Shown: one piece after another, positions 12,985 to 23,855 of the stretch
Layout of the letters: each line of letters opens with the position of its first letter
Numbering within the stretch: the stretch's first letter is position 1
Origin: Sisyra terminalis
Taxonomy: Eukaryota > Arthropoda > Insecta > Neuroptera > Sisyridae
Length of the DNA stretch: 64,000 bases
Reading direction: 5' to 3'
Assembly: GCA_958496175.1 (NCBI GenBank)
Contig: OY292275.1
Span: 37,587,701-37,651,700 of the forward strand
Translations under genes and position numbers: made by a program
Notes under the pieces: generated by a model
Database searches by the model: none
The model's input: only the letters and a program-made list of their open reading frames with translations
What the model was told of the DNA's origin: nothing

Positions 12985-13560
12985 AATAATTGATCGCCTT
13001 CGGCGAGGCCGAATCGATCTGATGGGAATTCAAATATAGCATCGTCGTAAAACGTGGGGGCACAAAATATTAAATATTTCTCAAACAATAACGTTATAAA
13101 TCGAGCATTTTATTTCATACACAAATAAATAACGCGAAAGCCCAATAAAATCACGACCAAATAAAACTTCCCACTTTTTTCGCCTTTTAAAGTCGAGCGT
13201 TATAAACACGACAAATTTTCTTTTTCTCCGTACCAATTCATAAATAATAATTATTATTGCAACTCAACGTGAGAAAAATTATTGGAATTCTTGTCCGAGA
13301 ATAAATTTTCCTTTTATTCGTAGGCGAACATTGATTTTTTTTCGAGCTGCGATCAAGAAATACGTTCCCCTTTCATAAACTTTATCGCTTGCGGACATGA
13401 AGATGAAGTGGATGAAAAAAAATATATAAACTTTCGCGATTATCGAAATGATCGTTTCAGCCCGAAACATAATTGATCAATTGATCGATCCGAATATAAT
13501 ATTTTCTCACAATTTGTTTTCATCATAAACTATACAGCTTTCAAAAAGCTCATTTTGGTT
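12985..13560. promoter_or_regulatory. GC-richer island with repeated ATAAA motifs; candidate cis-regulatory DNA
   Basis: It begins with GATCGCCTTCGGCGAGGCCG (a short GC hairpin, GCCTTCGGCGAGGC) and continues CpG-rich. Several (C/T)AATAAA or TTATAAA words sit next to CG dinucleotides: GTTATAAATCG, CCAATAAAATCACGACC, GCGTTATAAACACGAC. Such words resemble posterior-Hox/Caudal-type sites. No coding domain or transposon ends are seen. Function is inferred from composition and motifs only. Confidence 0.25.
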
Positions 13561-14556
13561 CGAGATCCTATCACTAGGTGGCACCGTTTCTTCAATACTT
13601 TTCAATCTTTTGTTTCATATCTCAAGTCATCAAGATAAAAACTTTTAAAAGTGCTCATCTAATTTTTCTCGATTGGATCAAAAGAAAAAAAGAAGATCTC
13701 TTTAAGATATGGACGCATTATTTTCTTATTTTCTTTTTTTTTATACAATGCATTCTCAAGAGTTTTTCTAGTAATGTTTTCGATCAATTTATCTTCCGCA
13801 TTCATGCGCCTAAATGACCCCAATTGTTTTAGCTCGTAGTTTAAACGTTGCAAATTGTATTATGATTACGATTATCATTTTAATTCCCTATGTATATTGC
13901 AAGATTTATTTTTAACGGTAAAATAATTTTCGATCAATCTCACATCAGAAAAAGTACGTCAAATGTGATTTGAACGTTGCACGAAGTTCGTATTACAAGA
14001 CATTTAAATTTACAATATAACACATCTATATCACTTTAATAATGCCTACTTTGAATTTCAAAACCCGATAGCATATTACCAATCAGAAAGGTAAATTTCA
14101 CTCATTATGCTTTGTAATGCTTTAATGAATACGAAGAATATACAGAATATGATACGAAAATTGATAATGACATTAATAAATCGACCAGCAAGAAATGTTA
14201 AAATATTGAACAGTTCAATTTATTAAGTTATTTTAATCTTATGTTTACGACTATTAGTTGTAACTCCCAACTTTCTATTCCTTGTTCTCAACTATTATTA
14301 GATGTTTTTAATTAATACAATAGATTCACTATATAAACAAACTATAACAAAACATTTAGTTTTAAAAACAGGAGATCTATTGAAAAGTTAAAGAAGAAAA
14401 CAACAAGAACTTTGCAGGAAAAGTTTAAATTTATAAAAATGGCTGAAAGTAAAGAACTATATTTATCGTTCCACTGAATCAAAATTTCAAAAAAAAAAAA
14501 AAAACAATAATAAAAAATACACTTTTTTTAAGATTTCGCTATTACCAAAAGTTACA
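13561..14556. other. AT-rich noncoding DNA
   Basis: Nothing recognised. Confidence 0.35.
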
Positions 14557-14564
14557 CTATAGTC
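14557..14564. repeat. hAT target-site duplication, left copy
   Basis: CTATAGTC; the partner CTATAATC is at 14792-14799 (7/8). Confidence 0.65.
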
Positions 14565-14791
14565 CAAGGGTCACATAAGGCAATCGGCGGCAATCTGCGG
14601 GCCGCAAGATTCAGCACACTTTTACAAAATATATTTATTTTATAATAGCCACATTGGTAAGACTTATGTATTAAAAAATGTTTTCAGTATATCTAAATCT
14701 AATACGAGGATATATAATTTTATATGTGACCCGCGGAGTTACGATCAACTCCCAAATTGGCTTCCAAGATCATTTGGGTTAGCTACCCCTG
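14565..14791 (+). mobile_element. Non-autonomous hAT element (227 bp)
   Basis: It starts CAAGGGTC and ends GGGTTAGCTACCCCTG. The inside has the hAT-typical GCGGGCCGCAAG near 14599 and TGTGACCCGCGGAG near 14725. An 8-bp flanking duplication (7/8) fits hAT. No transposase coding is left. The left tip has decayed more than the right. Confidence 0.7.
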
Positions 14792-14799
14792 CTATAATC
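14792..14799. repeat. hAT target-site duplication, right copy
   Basis: CTATAATC, matching 14557-14564 at 7 of 8 bases. Confidence 0.65.
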
Positions 14800-15389
14800 A
14801 TTCCCAAAGTGGTCTATATAATTCTCGTGAGACTTATTTCAAGCAGCAAAGGATTCACATTAGTGAACAAAAATTTTAGGGGTAAATGGAAAGTAAAACA
14901 TGATAGTTTCCACTAAGACAGATCGACACCAAAGTTTTAGATTCCCAAGAAAAGTAACAATCCACTTCTTGCAAATGGTCCCTAGACAGATATTGTTTTC
15001 TGTGGTAAAGTTGCTTAAAATATCTGTTATAGACAACATAGGCCTCCACCAAGAAATATTAACACCTTTAAATTCCTAAAAAGATGTAATTGATACATGA
15101 ATGTAGATATGGATGTATGAATAATATAACCTTTTATGATAAATAATAAAAGATTTTGATTTGCGAAAAGCATGGACAGTAAATTTTAAGATAATTAAAA
15201 AATTAAAAGAATTTGACCCTTGACCAATTTTCTTGTCTAATGTTAAAATTAAGGGGGTGTCGAATTTCCAGTCGGCCTAGGAAGGCAGAAAACCACGCTA
15301 TGCCATTGAGTTTAGTTTTTAGTTTACCTTTGATAAATTACACTGCGCAAAGATTGTGCAATAGTATAATTTTGTGTTTTGTAAATACA
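14800..15389. other. AT-rich noncoding DNA
   Basis: Nothing recognised. Confidence 0.35.
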
Positions 15390-15397
15390 GTGTAAAC

Positions 15398-15569
15398 CAG
15401 CGGTCGCCAAAGAGGTGGTCTGCGAGAAAATTTCGCTGGTCAGCAAAGAAATGTGGAATATAGGTACTTATTATAATATATTTAATATTTAAAAAATCCT
15501 ATTAGTGGTTAGCGGGATTTAATTTATGAGTTTAGTGATCCGTAAGGCGAAACAGTTTGGCGACCGCTC
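15398..15569 (+). mobile_element. Non-autonomous hAT element (172 bp)
   Basis: The termini CAGCGGTCGCCAAAGAGG and GTTTGGCGACCGCTC are inverted repeats of hAT type. The flanks GTGTAAAC (15390-15397) and ATTTAAAC (15570-15577) match at 6 of 8 positions, as expected for an aged 8-bp duplication. The subterminal GTGGTCTGCGAG and GTGATCCGTAAGG are also partly complementary. It has no coding capacity. Confidence 0.75.
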
Positions 15570-15577
15570 ATTTAAAC

Positions 15578-16730
15578 GGTTCCAAGTTAACCAAAAAATT
15601 TATTTTGATTTTTAAATTTGAATATTCTCTTTAAAGAAAATATATTCTTTATAGATTAATGATTTCTGCATTTTTTAACAAAACCTTCGATAAAGATGAA
15701 AAAATTGCGTTTAAATTTTTGCGGTATCAACCAACATTCATAAAAGTAATACAAGGATTTAATTTGCAAAAAAAACAAGATAGTAAAAGCAAAGTGTAAC
15801 TTGGGTCGTAAATTTTCTAGTGTTAAAGACAGTGCAGAATTCTAGTATCATTTTTTTTTGTGGACGATAAGAAAATTAAATCATTTTGATTTTATCACAG
15901 CAACAAGTTATCGTTGGCACCTGTAAGATACCTCGTATATAATAAATATATTTTAAATGCGACTATACGCGTAATAAATTATTTTTTTTTACCAGAAGAC
16001 GGTTTCAAGTACATTCTTGTACGTCTCTAATTATATAAATCATAAAAACATTTCTTTGTGAATCTTCCTTTTCATATTTGCATACCCTACTTTTTATGGT
16101 GAAATACCAGTAGTCTTTGATTTTGAACCGCGCCAATTTTAAATAAAAATGCGTCAAGAGAGAAAAAAATATCATTGGCAAGATTTTTCAAGTAATATTT
16201 GAGCATTCTTGTTATTGCATAAGAATTTATATATTTTTTTTCGAAAGTTCAAGTCGTAAAATTGATGGCTCTATTATATTGTCACTTGAGCAACGTTGTT
16301 GTTAGAAATCGATGCTATAATAATAATAAAAAAATATAATTTAACTAACAAGAAAATAAATCGTTGTAAAACTTTATACTTAATTCAATTATTCAAGTTT
16401 TTCATGTTTTAAAAAAAAATCTTTTGTATCGTCAGAGTAACAAAAAAAAAACGATGCGCGAAGAAGAAAGGAAATTCAATTTCCACTTCTTTCAAATATT
16501 TCAAGTTTATATTTAATTTTCGCGAAATATTTAATTAAGAAAATACACAAGGAAATGTAAGACAAAAAGGAAATTTCCGGCATTGTTTCTTTTAACAATC
16601 CCAATACAAATTGCGGACAAATACAAGTTTCTTTTTGTGTTTTTGTGTATCAGATTTGTGAGTTTAATGTTAAAATAAATAATGATTTTTTTAAGCTTTT
16701 AAGTAAAAAAAAAATGGAAAGTTTTACAAC
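15578..16730. other. AT-rich noncoding DNA
   Basis: Nothing recognised. Confidence 0.35.
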
Positions 16731-16994
16731 TGATTTTTTTCTTCTTTTGTAATTTTAAGACCTGCGTTTCAGAAGCTCATAAAACGTCTCTATATTCGGT
16801 CGGTACACATACACATTATAATTATATTAAATTTAAAACGAACTTTTCGTTAAATTTTCTACATCAAATACGACGAATGGATAATTAAAGTGAACGTTAA
16901 AAGCTTTTACGCCCTTTTGCCACGTCACTCGTTCATTTTTTCACATTTGAGCTTTGGCCAAGATGACGTTTTTGTGTCGGCTTCCATATTTAAA

Positions 16995-17092
16995 ATGGCA
17001 TTATTAAAGAGCTTTTCCACATTTGCTCTTGTTCTTTTAATGATTGGGAGTCTACGAAGGAAATTTCAATTTAGAGTTTGCAGAAGAAAGTG
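16995..17092 (+). CDS. Candidate short ORF or first coding exon with signal-peptide-like start
   Basis: An ATG in good context (AAAATGG) at 16995 opens a frame of 32 residues starting MALLKSFSTFALVLLMIG: a basic residue, then a hydrophobic stretch like a signal peptide, then a basic tail (SLRRK, CRRK). The stop overlaps GTGAGA (17089), which could instead be a 5' splice site, making this a first exon. The surroundings at 16890-17000 are slightly GC-richer. No family is recognised, and chance is a real alternative in AT-rich DNA, where TTT/CTT codons give hydrophobic runs. Confidence 0.15.
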
Positions 17093-17100
17093 AGAAGTGT

Positions 17101-17765
17101 TAGATTTTTACTTTTTATCACGCGAAGATTATAACAAACGAATGCCAGCTTTGTTTCAACACAAAGAAATAAAATGTGCCAGTGATAAAGTACCAATAAA
17201 ATGAAGAAATCAAACCAAAACAAATATCGAAATTGAGTTGACTAAAAATATATATTTTATAATTCTTTTGAGATTCGGATGTCTTTCACATTAATTGCCA
17301 TTTCATTACCTTTTCAGTTTCGTTATATGTCGACATGCTTGCATTTTTATGATACAAGTGAAATTTCCTCAAATATCTAACAGTATATCTTCGACCATTC
17401 TCCGTAGTAATCACAAACGAAGATTAACGATATCGACGTGACTTTTGTCCAAACAGCTGTTATATTTATTTTCAATGCGGATTTGGAATTTTGGATTTTT
17501 ATGACACAAAATCGAATATAAATAAAATAAAAACTCTTTTACAATCAACCAATATTAATTTACAGCGTGCTTACACGTAATGGTTCCTATGCTATTTTAA
17601 CTCAAATTAATGAGATAGTTTCTCAAAAAATACCATCAAATATAAATAAATAATACAAGTCATTTTATGACAATTGATCTCTTGACAATTCAACTCAACC
17701 TTAAGAATAGATTTTCTTGAAAGTGAGCATTAAAAAGACGTATCCAACGTGTTGTTACTTGTGGA
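17101..17765. other. AT-rich noncoding DNA
   Basis: Nothing recognised. Confidence 0.35.
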
Positions 17766-17767
17766 AA

Positions 17768-17990
17768 ACATCAAATGAATAAAGCCTTCTTCTTCTCGTG
17801 CCTTTTCAACGCTAGATTGGTGATCATCAAGAATTATGATGAATATGCTAGAAATGTCCCAAGGAACCCTGAATGCAGTTGTTTTTCCTGGCCTTCTGCA
17901 TTCTTACGTCGTTGACTTATCCTGGTAAATTCCTCCGCCTCCGGAGTCAATTTCTCAACCCCAGGATAAAAAACTACCCAACACAAGGTA
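17768..17990 (-). mobile_element. Possible 3' end of an RTE-like LINE
   Basis: On the reverse strand the last frame gives QLHSGFLGTF, then after one stop MITNLALKRHEKKK. This resembles the end of RTE-type proteins (an MIANL-like motif followed by a basic tail), and the trailing GAAGAAGAAG run resembles their 3' termini. Recognition is from memory of the family pattern and the similarity is short. A coding-like stretch of unknown origin is the alternative. Confidence 0.3.
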
Positions 17991-18078
17991 CTAGTTCTAA
18001 TGATGTTCACTTATGCCGGCTCACATTAGAGTATAACCAAAACAGAAAAAGTCAACGAGCCGTGAAAAATAAATCAAT

Positions 18079-18091
18079 AAGAACAGTTAAA
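18079..18091. repeat. SINE target-site duplication, left copy
   Basis: AAGAACAGTTAAA; the partner AAGAACAGCTGAA is at 18260-18272 (11/13). Confidence 0.6.
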
Positions 18092-18259
18092 GCTTAAAGG
18101 TGGCCGAGTGGTCAAGATGGCCGCTCCAAAACTGTTAGATGTTGGGTTCGATTCTCATATTGAACAAATTTTCGATAATTCTCGATTGCGGATTTTTATT
18201 AACTCTAGAGTCGTTAAAGCCCTTAGTTTTTATAAAGCGATGGTAAATAACAATAAAAC
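18092..18259 (+). mobile_element. tRNA-derived SINE, near full length
   Basis: A box TGGCCGAGTGG (18100-18110) and B box GGTTCGATTCTC are intact or nearly so. The body (TTGAACAAATTTTCGATAA, ACTCTAGAGTCGTTAAAG, TATAAAGCGATGG) and the tail AAATAACAATAAAA match the family. A 13-bp flanking duplication (11/13) supports both ends. Confidence 0.88.
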
Positions 18260-18272
18260 AAGAACAGCTGAA
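18260..18272. repeat. SINE target-site duplication, right copy
   Basis: AAGAACAGCTGAA, partner of 18079-18091. Confidence 0.6.
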
Positions 18273-18856
18273 ATCTGCGCACTTCATGCACAACTGTAAG
18301 GTTGAGAGTTTGAAAATTTACAATAGACTTAATGCACATGATCTAAAATTATTATAAATGTTTTAAAAATCTTCTAATTTAATATCAAAACGTAATTCAG
18401 TTCTTAATTTTTAACTTTACTTGATAAAATATAAGAAATATTCATTTAAAGATGCAAAAAAAAACTAGTTAAATTCAAAATTTCTACAACGAGCTCTTAT
18501 TGGTCCGATATTAAAATGACGTCACCCTACAGAAACATCAAAATTCCATGGACGTTTTCCTACGACAAATGCACTTAAATCTAAAGGGAAAGGTAATTTA
18601 AATCATTGTAACATTATATTAATGATTTATTTATAATCTACACAACCTCTATTCCTAAGAAAAAAATTGATAGTAATTTTAAGGGTATACTTAAAAGTAT
18701 TTTCTATGACCAAAAATTGTGTAAATTAATAATTTTTCTATTCTCCGAAAGCAAAATCATGATGAAGATAACCGAATCGATCGCAGCGCTATAGTGGTCG
18801 AAATTTCGTTAGTTTATGCTCGTAATGCTCATAAAATATGTTCAATTAAATAAAAA
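18273..18856. other. AT-rich noncoding DNA with one CRE palindrome
   Basis: It contains a perfect TGACGTCA at 18517-18524 next to ATTGG (18500). There is no coding evidence. It may be the 5' part of the decayed element suggested by the THAP-like frame at 18858. Confidence 0.35.
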
Positions 18857-18857
18857 T

Positions 18858-18947
18858 ATGGTTCATAATAGTTGTTGTTTTGTTGATTGTGAAAATGTAT
18901 CCATATTATTTATTTATATATGTCGAAATAAACATAGAAATCACTGA
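18858..18947 (+). pseudogene. THAP-domain-like N-terminal fragment
   Basis: ATG at 18858 opens a 29-residue frame starting MVHNSCCFVDCEN. The C-x4-C spacing right after a Met-Val start is how THAP zinc-finger domains commonly begin (P-element-type transposases and their host relatives). The frame stops after HRNH, before the rest of a THAP domain could fit, and no downstream continuation was found. Perfect TGACGTCA palindromes lie on both sides (18517, 19165), so these may be the remains of one deleted element. Short length makes chance possible. Confidence 0.25.
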
Positions 18948-19231
18948 TACATCAACACTTTCTTGTTTTATTCATATTTCCTTTTTTTATATGCGACGAC
19001 AATCTAAACAATTATGATGACAACCAAAAGTTTGGTAACGAATCCACATAATGGATAACATGGATAATTTAGCATAATTTAGTGCAGCCGTCAGATGTAA
19101 TAAATAGCTACCGCTCAACGATCTGTTTATATCTCGGTTTCGATACGTGTACTGATGCGTACTGTGACGTCATAGAAGACTTATAAGCATACTTATCGTT
19201 TTCGGACTTTCATTTTCTCATTAAAATTAAA

Positions 19232-19262
19232 AAAAAATTCTGTCAAAATGACAGAATTTTTT
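19232..19262. repeat. Perfect short hairpin
   Basis: A6-TTCTGTCA, a 3-base AAA loop, then TGACAGAA-T6: 14-bp perfect arms. It could be a transcriptional pause or hairpin, or a young palindrome. Confidence 0.6.
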
Positions 19263-20475
19263 CAACAGTTTTTCACAACAAAAAATTTGTTTTTCTACAT
19301 ATTAAGTCTTAAAATTTTTCAATCAATACTTTCAAGCCTACCTACTCTTTTATAACATATTACAAACAAAAAATGAGAGTTTTTTTTAACATTTGGTAGT
19401 TTAGGGAGAAATAAAGCATAATTTAACTAAACTTTTTAAAATACAAAATATTTAAATTAAAGGGGAGTAAATTTAAATGAACCCTAACTCTTAACACACA
19501 AAAGTTAATAGTTTTTGAAGTAGGTATTTCAAGTTAAATACTTTAAATTGATTTATGACTAAGAATAGGGTATTAAAATTTAAATTGTAAAGTGCTTCAG
19601 TTATTAAACTATTTTTACTTCTGTCTCCCAGATTAGCATTAGCATAAAATACTATCTATGTATTTCAACGAATAGATTCGATTTAAAACTTTCGGTATGT
19701 ACAATGTATACGTATAACTTATATATCTACTCTAAATGAAGCCTTGTAACTAAGCGATCGTTCGATAAGGGAACGTTTTTATTTGCAATTCATTAACAAT
19801 TACTGTGTAATAACAATGAAATAATTGAAGCGATAAATCTTGAAATAAAGTTTTTCAACTTTTTGTTGTACATACAGGTTGAGTGGGTTAAAATTGATTT
19901 TACGTTACATATTATTTAAAACTTTGCCGCTCGTACGTGTAGGTTTGATTGTTTTACTTGGTGCATGTATTTTCGAGGTGACCTTATGAGGTTTAAATAA
20001 AGTATATTTGTAATTTTTATTGAAACTAATTATTATTGTAGGTATTAAAGACACTGATATTTAAGCTACACCTTTATATGCTATAGTCTTCATTTTGGTC
20101 ATTTTCGAATTTGTTTTATCTTAACCCATAAAAAATGTACCATATCTACAATAGAAACGATTCTACACTAAAGAAAAAAAAACACTGGGGAAAAAATAAA
20201 TTTCTATATGAGTTTTCAATTGCTCGATGGTACTTAGAATTAACGTAATCGAAAAGATTAAAAAAGTCAATAAGATTTTTAGAAATTTTCAAAATAGGAG
20301 TTAAAATAGGAATACTCTAATGAGAATACAGAATTTAGGTACCGCGAAACAAGGTTTCCACATAAAATATCTTTAATTTTTTTATTAGCTTCCCAGATGT
20401 TTAAAAAAACAGAAAACTGTCTACTTTTATACTTTATAGTTTCTACAGTTTTACTGTAGATACTTAGTATTCTTT
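19263..20475. other. AT-rich noncoding DNA
   Basis: Nothing recognised. Confidence 0.35.
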
Positions 20476-20477
20476 TA

Positions 20478-20699
20478 GACTCATGTCCCTTTTAACGACT
20501 TCAAAATATGGCAGCGTTTCATTATCTCTTGTTTTTAATTTAAGCCGCGATTTTTTGTTAATTCAATTCTACTAACGTATAATTATCTTTTTTCTTGCAA
20601 AAATTTTATTAAGGTTTGATTTACTCACAAATTAAATTAAAAACAAAGTAAAAAATGAATCATTGCCAGATTTTGACATCGCTAAAAGGGATATGAACC
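20478..20699. repeat. Palindromic dispersed repeat (family A), copy 1
   Basis: The left arm begins ACTCATGTCCCTTTTAACG and continues with GGCAGCG...TTGTTTTTAATTTAAG. The right arm runs AATTAAAAACAAAGT ... ATTGCCAGATTTTGAC...CTAAAAGGGATATGA, its inverted partner. The inner block CGCGATTTTTTGTTAATTCAA also matches, in reverse, the inner block of the copy at 42523-42735. It is noncoding, the transposon class is unknown, and I found no target duplication. Confidence 0.6.
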
Positions 20700-20956
20700 T
20701 TCTTTTTTATCAAGAGAACCCCACATCAAAAAGATATATAATAATTTTTTAATTTTGATTAAATATTAGTACAATGACCAATCAAAATAATATTCTGGAT
20801 CAATATTTCCTAATTTTTTGTGCAATTTTTCATGGAAACCATTCCAAATAAAAGTTATTGCATAGTTTTTCTAAAGCAAACCATCGGAACAAATCCGTTT
20901 TAGAAGTGTTTCATTTCACGGTCAAATAGGTATAGGCTTTTCGTTAGATAACATTA
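20700..20956. other. Diverged continuation of repeat family A
   Basis: AAAAGATATATAATAATTTTT and following words loosely parallel 42773-42800 (AAAGATATTGTCTTATAATCC), so the repeat may extend past its palindromic core. Confidence 0.3.
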
Positions 20957-20964
20957 TCCTAGGC
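20957..20964. repeat. hAT target-site duplication, left copy
   Basis: TCCTAGGC; the partner TCCTAGAC is at 21196-21203 (7/8). Confidence 0.8.
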
Positions 20965-21195
20965 CAGTGGTTCTTCACCGGGGATCAATCGAACCCCCGA
21001 GGTTCGGTGAGTTAGTCTCGCGGGTTCGGCGAATGTCATAATTTAATAGTTTTGTACCTTTTGTGCACCTATGATGCACACTTATGAATTGAATTTGGAA
21101 AAACTATATTTTATTTTTCCAATCAGAAAGAGATCGGCGAATGCGCATATGAAACTGGTGAGGGTGAATATATCCAAAAAGGTTAAGAACCACTG
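20965..21195 (+). mobile_element. Non-autonomous hAT element, family 1 (231 bp)
   Basis: Terminal inverted repeats CAGTGGTTCTTCACC and GGTTAAGAACCACTG differ at one base in 15 and are typical hAT tips. The subterminal GGTTCGGTGAGT...GCGGGTTCGGCGAATG is shared with copies at 34.5, 36.7, 51.5 and 58.5 kb. The 8-bp target duplication (7/8) fixes both ends. No transposase is encoded, so it would have moved only with a partner's enzyme. Confidence 0.9.
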
Positions 21196-21203
21196 TCCTA
21201 GAC
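21196..21203. repeat. hAT target-site duplication, right copy
   Basis: TCCTAGAC, partner of 20957-20964. Confidence 0.8.
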
Positions 21204-21906
21204 ATTATAAAAAATATTATTTTGCCTAACGGCAGTTTTAGTTTCTCGCGAAGTTTAAATCTTACGTCGTTCATTCCTCCAAGGTCTTCTATTCCAAGCA
21301 AGGTTCTTTAAATCAGAGTACATAGTTCATTCCTCTTTTTAGGAAGTCCAAAATCGAAATTTGAAAAATATATGTTCCAAGTACTTTTTCTAGAAAATGA
21401 AAATGATACCCTGACTTTCCAGTTAATCTTGATCTTCTTTATTTATTTTGTATGAATCCTCCCGGGGGAAGTTATTTGTGCTTAAATAGAAGACCAAATA
21501 GTTGGGCGAACCTTAACATGCGGTTTATTAGGTGTTTTTTGAATGTTTTAATTCCATATTTTGTTATCCCTGTTTTCTTATGTCTCTATTCAAAGCGCTG
21601 CATTGTTACAGAAAAAGTCAGAATTTGTTTTATTCTGTTATCCATAATATTTTAGGAACCTTATGAAATTTCTTCCAACGATAACCTGTATAGGAATCTT
21701 TATCTAATAGCGGTGATAAAACAATTAGCTCTTAACTTTAAAATACGTTACTTAGTTTATACGATTTATAATTTATTTTATATTTTTTTCTGATTGAAAT
21801 AGAATAGGTAGAGAAGCAATATCTCTCAAATCAACAACGGTAAAACACTCTTACTTTATGGTATAGGACATCATATAGATTTGAGCCAGTTTCCCTATCA
21901 TAGTTC
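21204..21906. other. AT-rich noncoding DNA
   Basis: Nothing recognised. A frame at 21452-21655 has no domain. Confidence 0.35.
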
Positions 21907-21914
21907 TGCTAAAC

Positions 21915-22070
21915 CAGGGGTGTCTAACATACTTTTGTGGAGGGCCAAAATTAAAATTTTTGTTTCTGCAGCGGGCCAATGAAAATGCCCAATAGTAAAG
22001 CAATGGCAATAATTATACAAAAATGGCTTCAAATTTAATAAATTCGCAGACTGGGTGAGGAACAGGCCTG
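21915..22070 (+). mobile_element. Non-autonomous hAT element (about 156 bp)
   Basis: The left end CAGGGGTGTCTAACATAC followed by GTGGAGGGCCAAAATT, and GCAGCGGGCCAATG further in, are of classic hAT type. The right end AACAGGCCTG is weaker. The flanks TGCTAAAC and TGTTAGAG agree at 5 of 8 positions, so the right boundary is tentative. Confidence 0.6.
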
Positions 22071-22078
22071 TGTTAGAG

Positions 22079-22930
22079 ACTTTCTTAATTCAATTTTAAC
22101 TTTTCAGCATTAAAAACATTGAGCACATTGATTATGACATAAAAAAGAAAATGTTAACTATGAAAAACACAAAGGTTTGGAAGCCACTTTTTAATGATAA
22201 TTATAATTTTCGACACTTAAAAAGTATTTTGTTACACGTTTTACTTTTTTTTAATGAAACAATTTTCGTACAAAATATTTTAACGATTAAAATCATTTAG
22301 AATTTCGATCGTTAACGCATTATGAGAGTACTAACTACTTTTCATGCTACAAAGAAACTCAAGAGAATGTTTTTGTATTTATGTTTTGCGTGAATTGAAG
22401 AAAAAAAATATAATTACTTGAAGATTGACCTCAAAAACTTGACCACCAAAAGTAGAATTTGAAAGGAAGATTGACTGAGAACTTGTAATTTGTTGTCACC
22501 TTTAATTAATCAGATAAACGTGATCGTATGTAAAATACCTAAGTAGGGGCGGAATCGTAAAGCATAATATAAATGCTACTCCATTAAGTTGAAATTTATC
22601 GTTAAATTATATTTAATTAATTTTTTATTTGTGTAACATTTGGTGTTGGAGTATTATGAAGAAAAGGTTAAACTGTGTATCATGTGACATCTTATCAATC
22701 AATATTCAAAAGTTAAATTTGATTGATGCTAGTTCAAGATCAAAAATCGGTCATTAGCACAAGCGCAATTAAGCAGTTTTAATCAAAATTAATTTAAATA
22801 TATTTTTTTAAAATTTTAAACACGTTAGGCATCATATACTTACAAAAAGTTAGGGAAAATGATAGATGTATGTGAACTGAAACTCACCTGAAACAGAAAA
22901 AGAAATACTAATTTAAATATATGTTTTTAA
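22079..22930. other. AT-rich noncoding DNA
   Basis: Nothing recognised. Confidence 0.35.
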
Positions 22931-22940
22931 TATAAAAAAC

Positions 22941-23212
22941 AGTGTGTGTACGCAAGTGAGAAGTTATACTTCTTTGGTATAGCTAAAAAATCTTTTTAAA
23001 CGTATGTGTTGCGGCAAAAACAAGGACAAAGAATATAAAGTTTTAAATACATCCAAGTTAGTCAAATACAAATATAATAATTATTGGCTCAAATTTGAAC
23101 TACCATGTCATTAGTTTCAACTGTCATTTCGATTTCATTCAATTGCTAATTTTAGTCATTTGTCAGTTGTGTCAGTGTTGGGCTGTGAATATTTCACGGA
23201 ATGTAACTGGTT
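22941..23212 (+). repeat. Dispersed repeat (family B), copy 1
   Basis: It starts with GTACGCAAGTGAGAAGTTATA, which includes the palindrome AGAAGTTATACTTCT. It passes TTTGAACTACCATG, GTCATTTCGATTTCATTCAA and TTTGTCAGTTGTGTCAGT, and ends GAATATTTCACGGAATGTAA. The latter half is repeated at 23700-23855 and, inverted, at 27198-27285. Element class unknown. Confidence 0.6.
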
Positions 23213-23665
23213 TTAAATAAAAGATTAAATTGGCTAATTATACATAGATACTACATGTTTACATATTTGGTTACTTATACAAAATGTATATTATGTATTA
23301 TATGAATTGACCGTTTAACCGAATTAATAGATTGGATCACATGTTCGAAAAATACTTATCGAAAACCTTTACCATATAAAAGTAGATTGTTGCCATAAAA
23401 TATCATGTATAGATATCATATATGTATAAACAATATTTAATAGCAACGTCCTAAAAATTATATTTATACAATAGTGATTGTATATTTAATTTACCCATTT
23501 ATAGCAATGTATTGAAACTGATTTTTAATTCAAAAATAAAAAAATATATTTCAATATAATGTATCAATCGACTTTTATTACATGATTTTAAATATTACAC
23601 TGAATAAATTCAGAAAAACATCATTCCTTGAAATGAATTTTAAATCTCATAATAATAGTAATAGG
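23213..23665. other. AT-rich noncoding DNA
   Basis: Nothing recognised beyond short palindromic ATATGATATC-type words near 23400. Confidence 0.3.
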
Positions 23666-23699
23666 TAAACGTAAGTAATATGTATGCCTTTCATAGGTG

Positions 23700-23855
23700 T
23701 GAGTGAAATCAAATCATTGTTTCAAATTTGAACTGAATGATTATCGCTATGGTTTCAACAATCACTTTGATTTCATTCAATCAATTGCCAATTTTTACCA
23801 TTTGTCAGTTGTGTCAGTATTGGTCGATGAATATTTTACGGGAAATTACTATTCA
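23700..23855 (+). repeat. Dispersed repeat (family B), copy 2
   Basis: It shares TCAAATTTGAACT, TTTGATTTCATTCAA, CATTTGTCAGTTGTGTCAGT and GAATATTTTACGGGAAAT with copy 1, in the same orientation about 620 bp downstream. Confidence 0.6.

Noticed and set aside
18517..19172. P-type element with terminal inverted repeats at the two CRE palindromes
   Set aside because: Apart from the palindromes themselves the flanking bases are not complementary, and no 8-bp target duplication was found.
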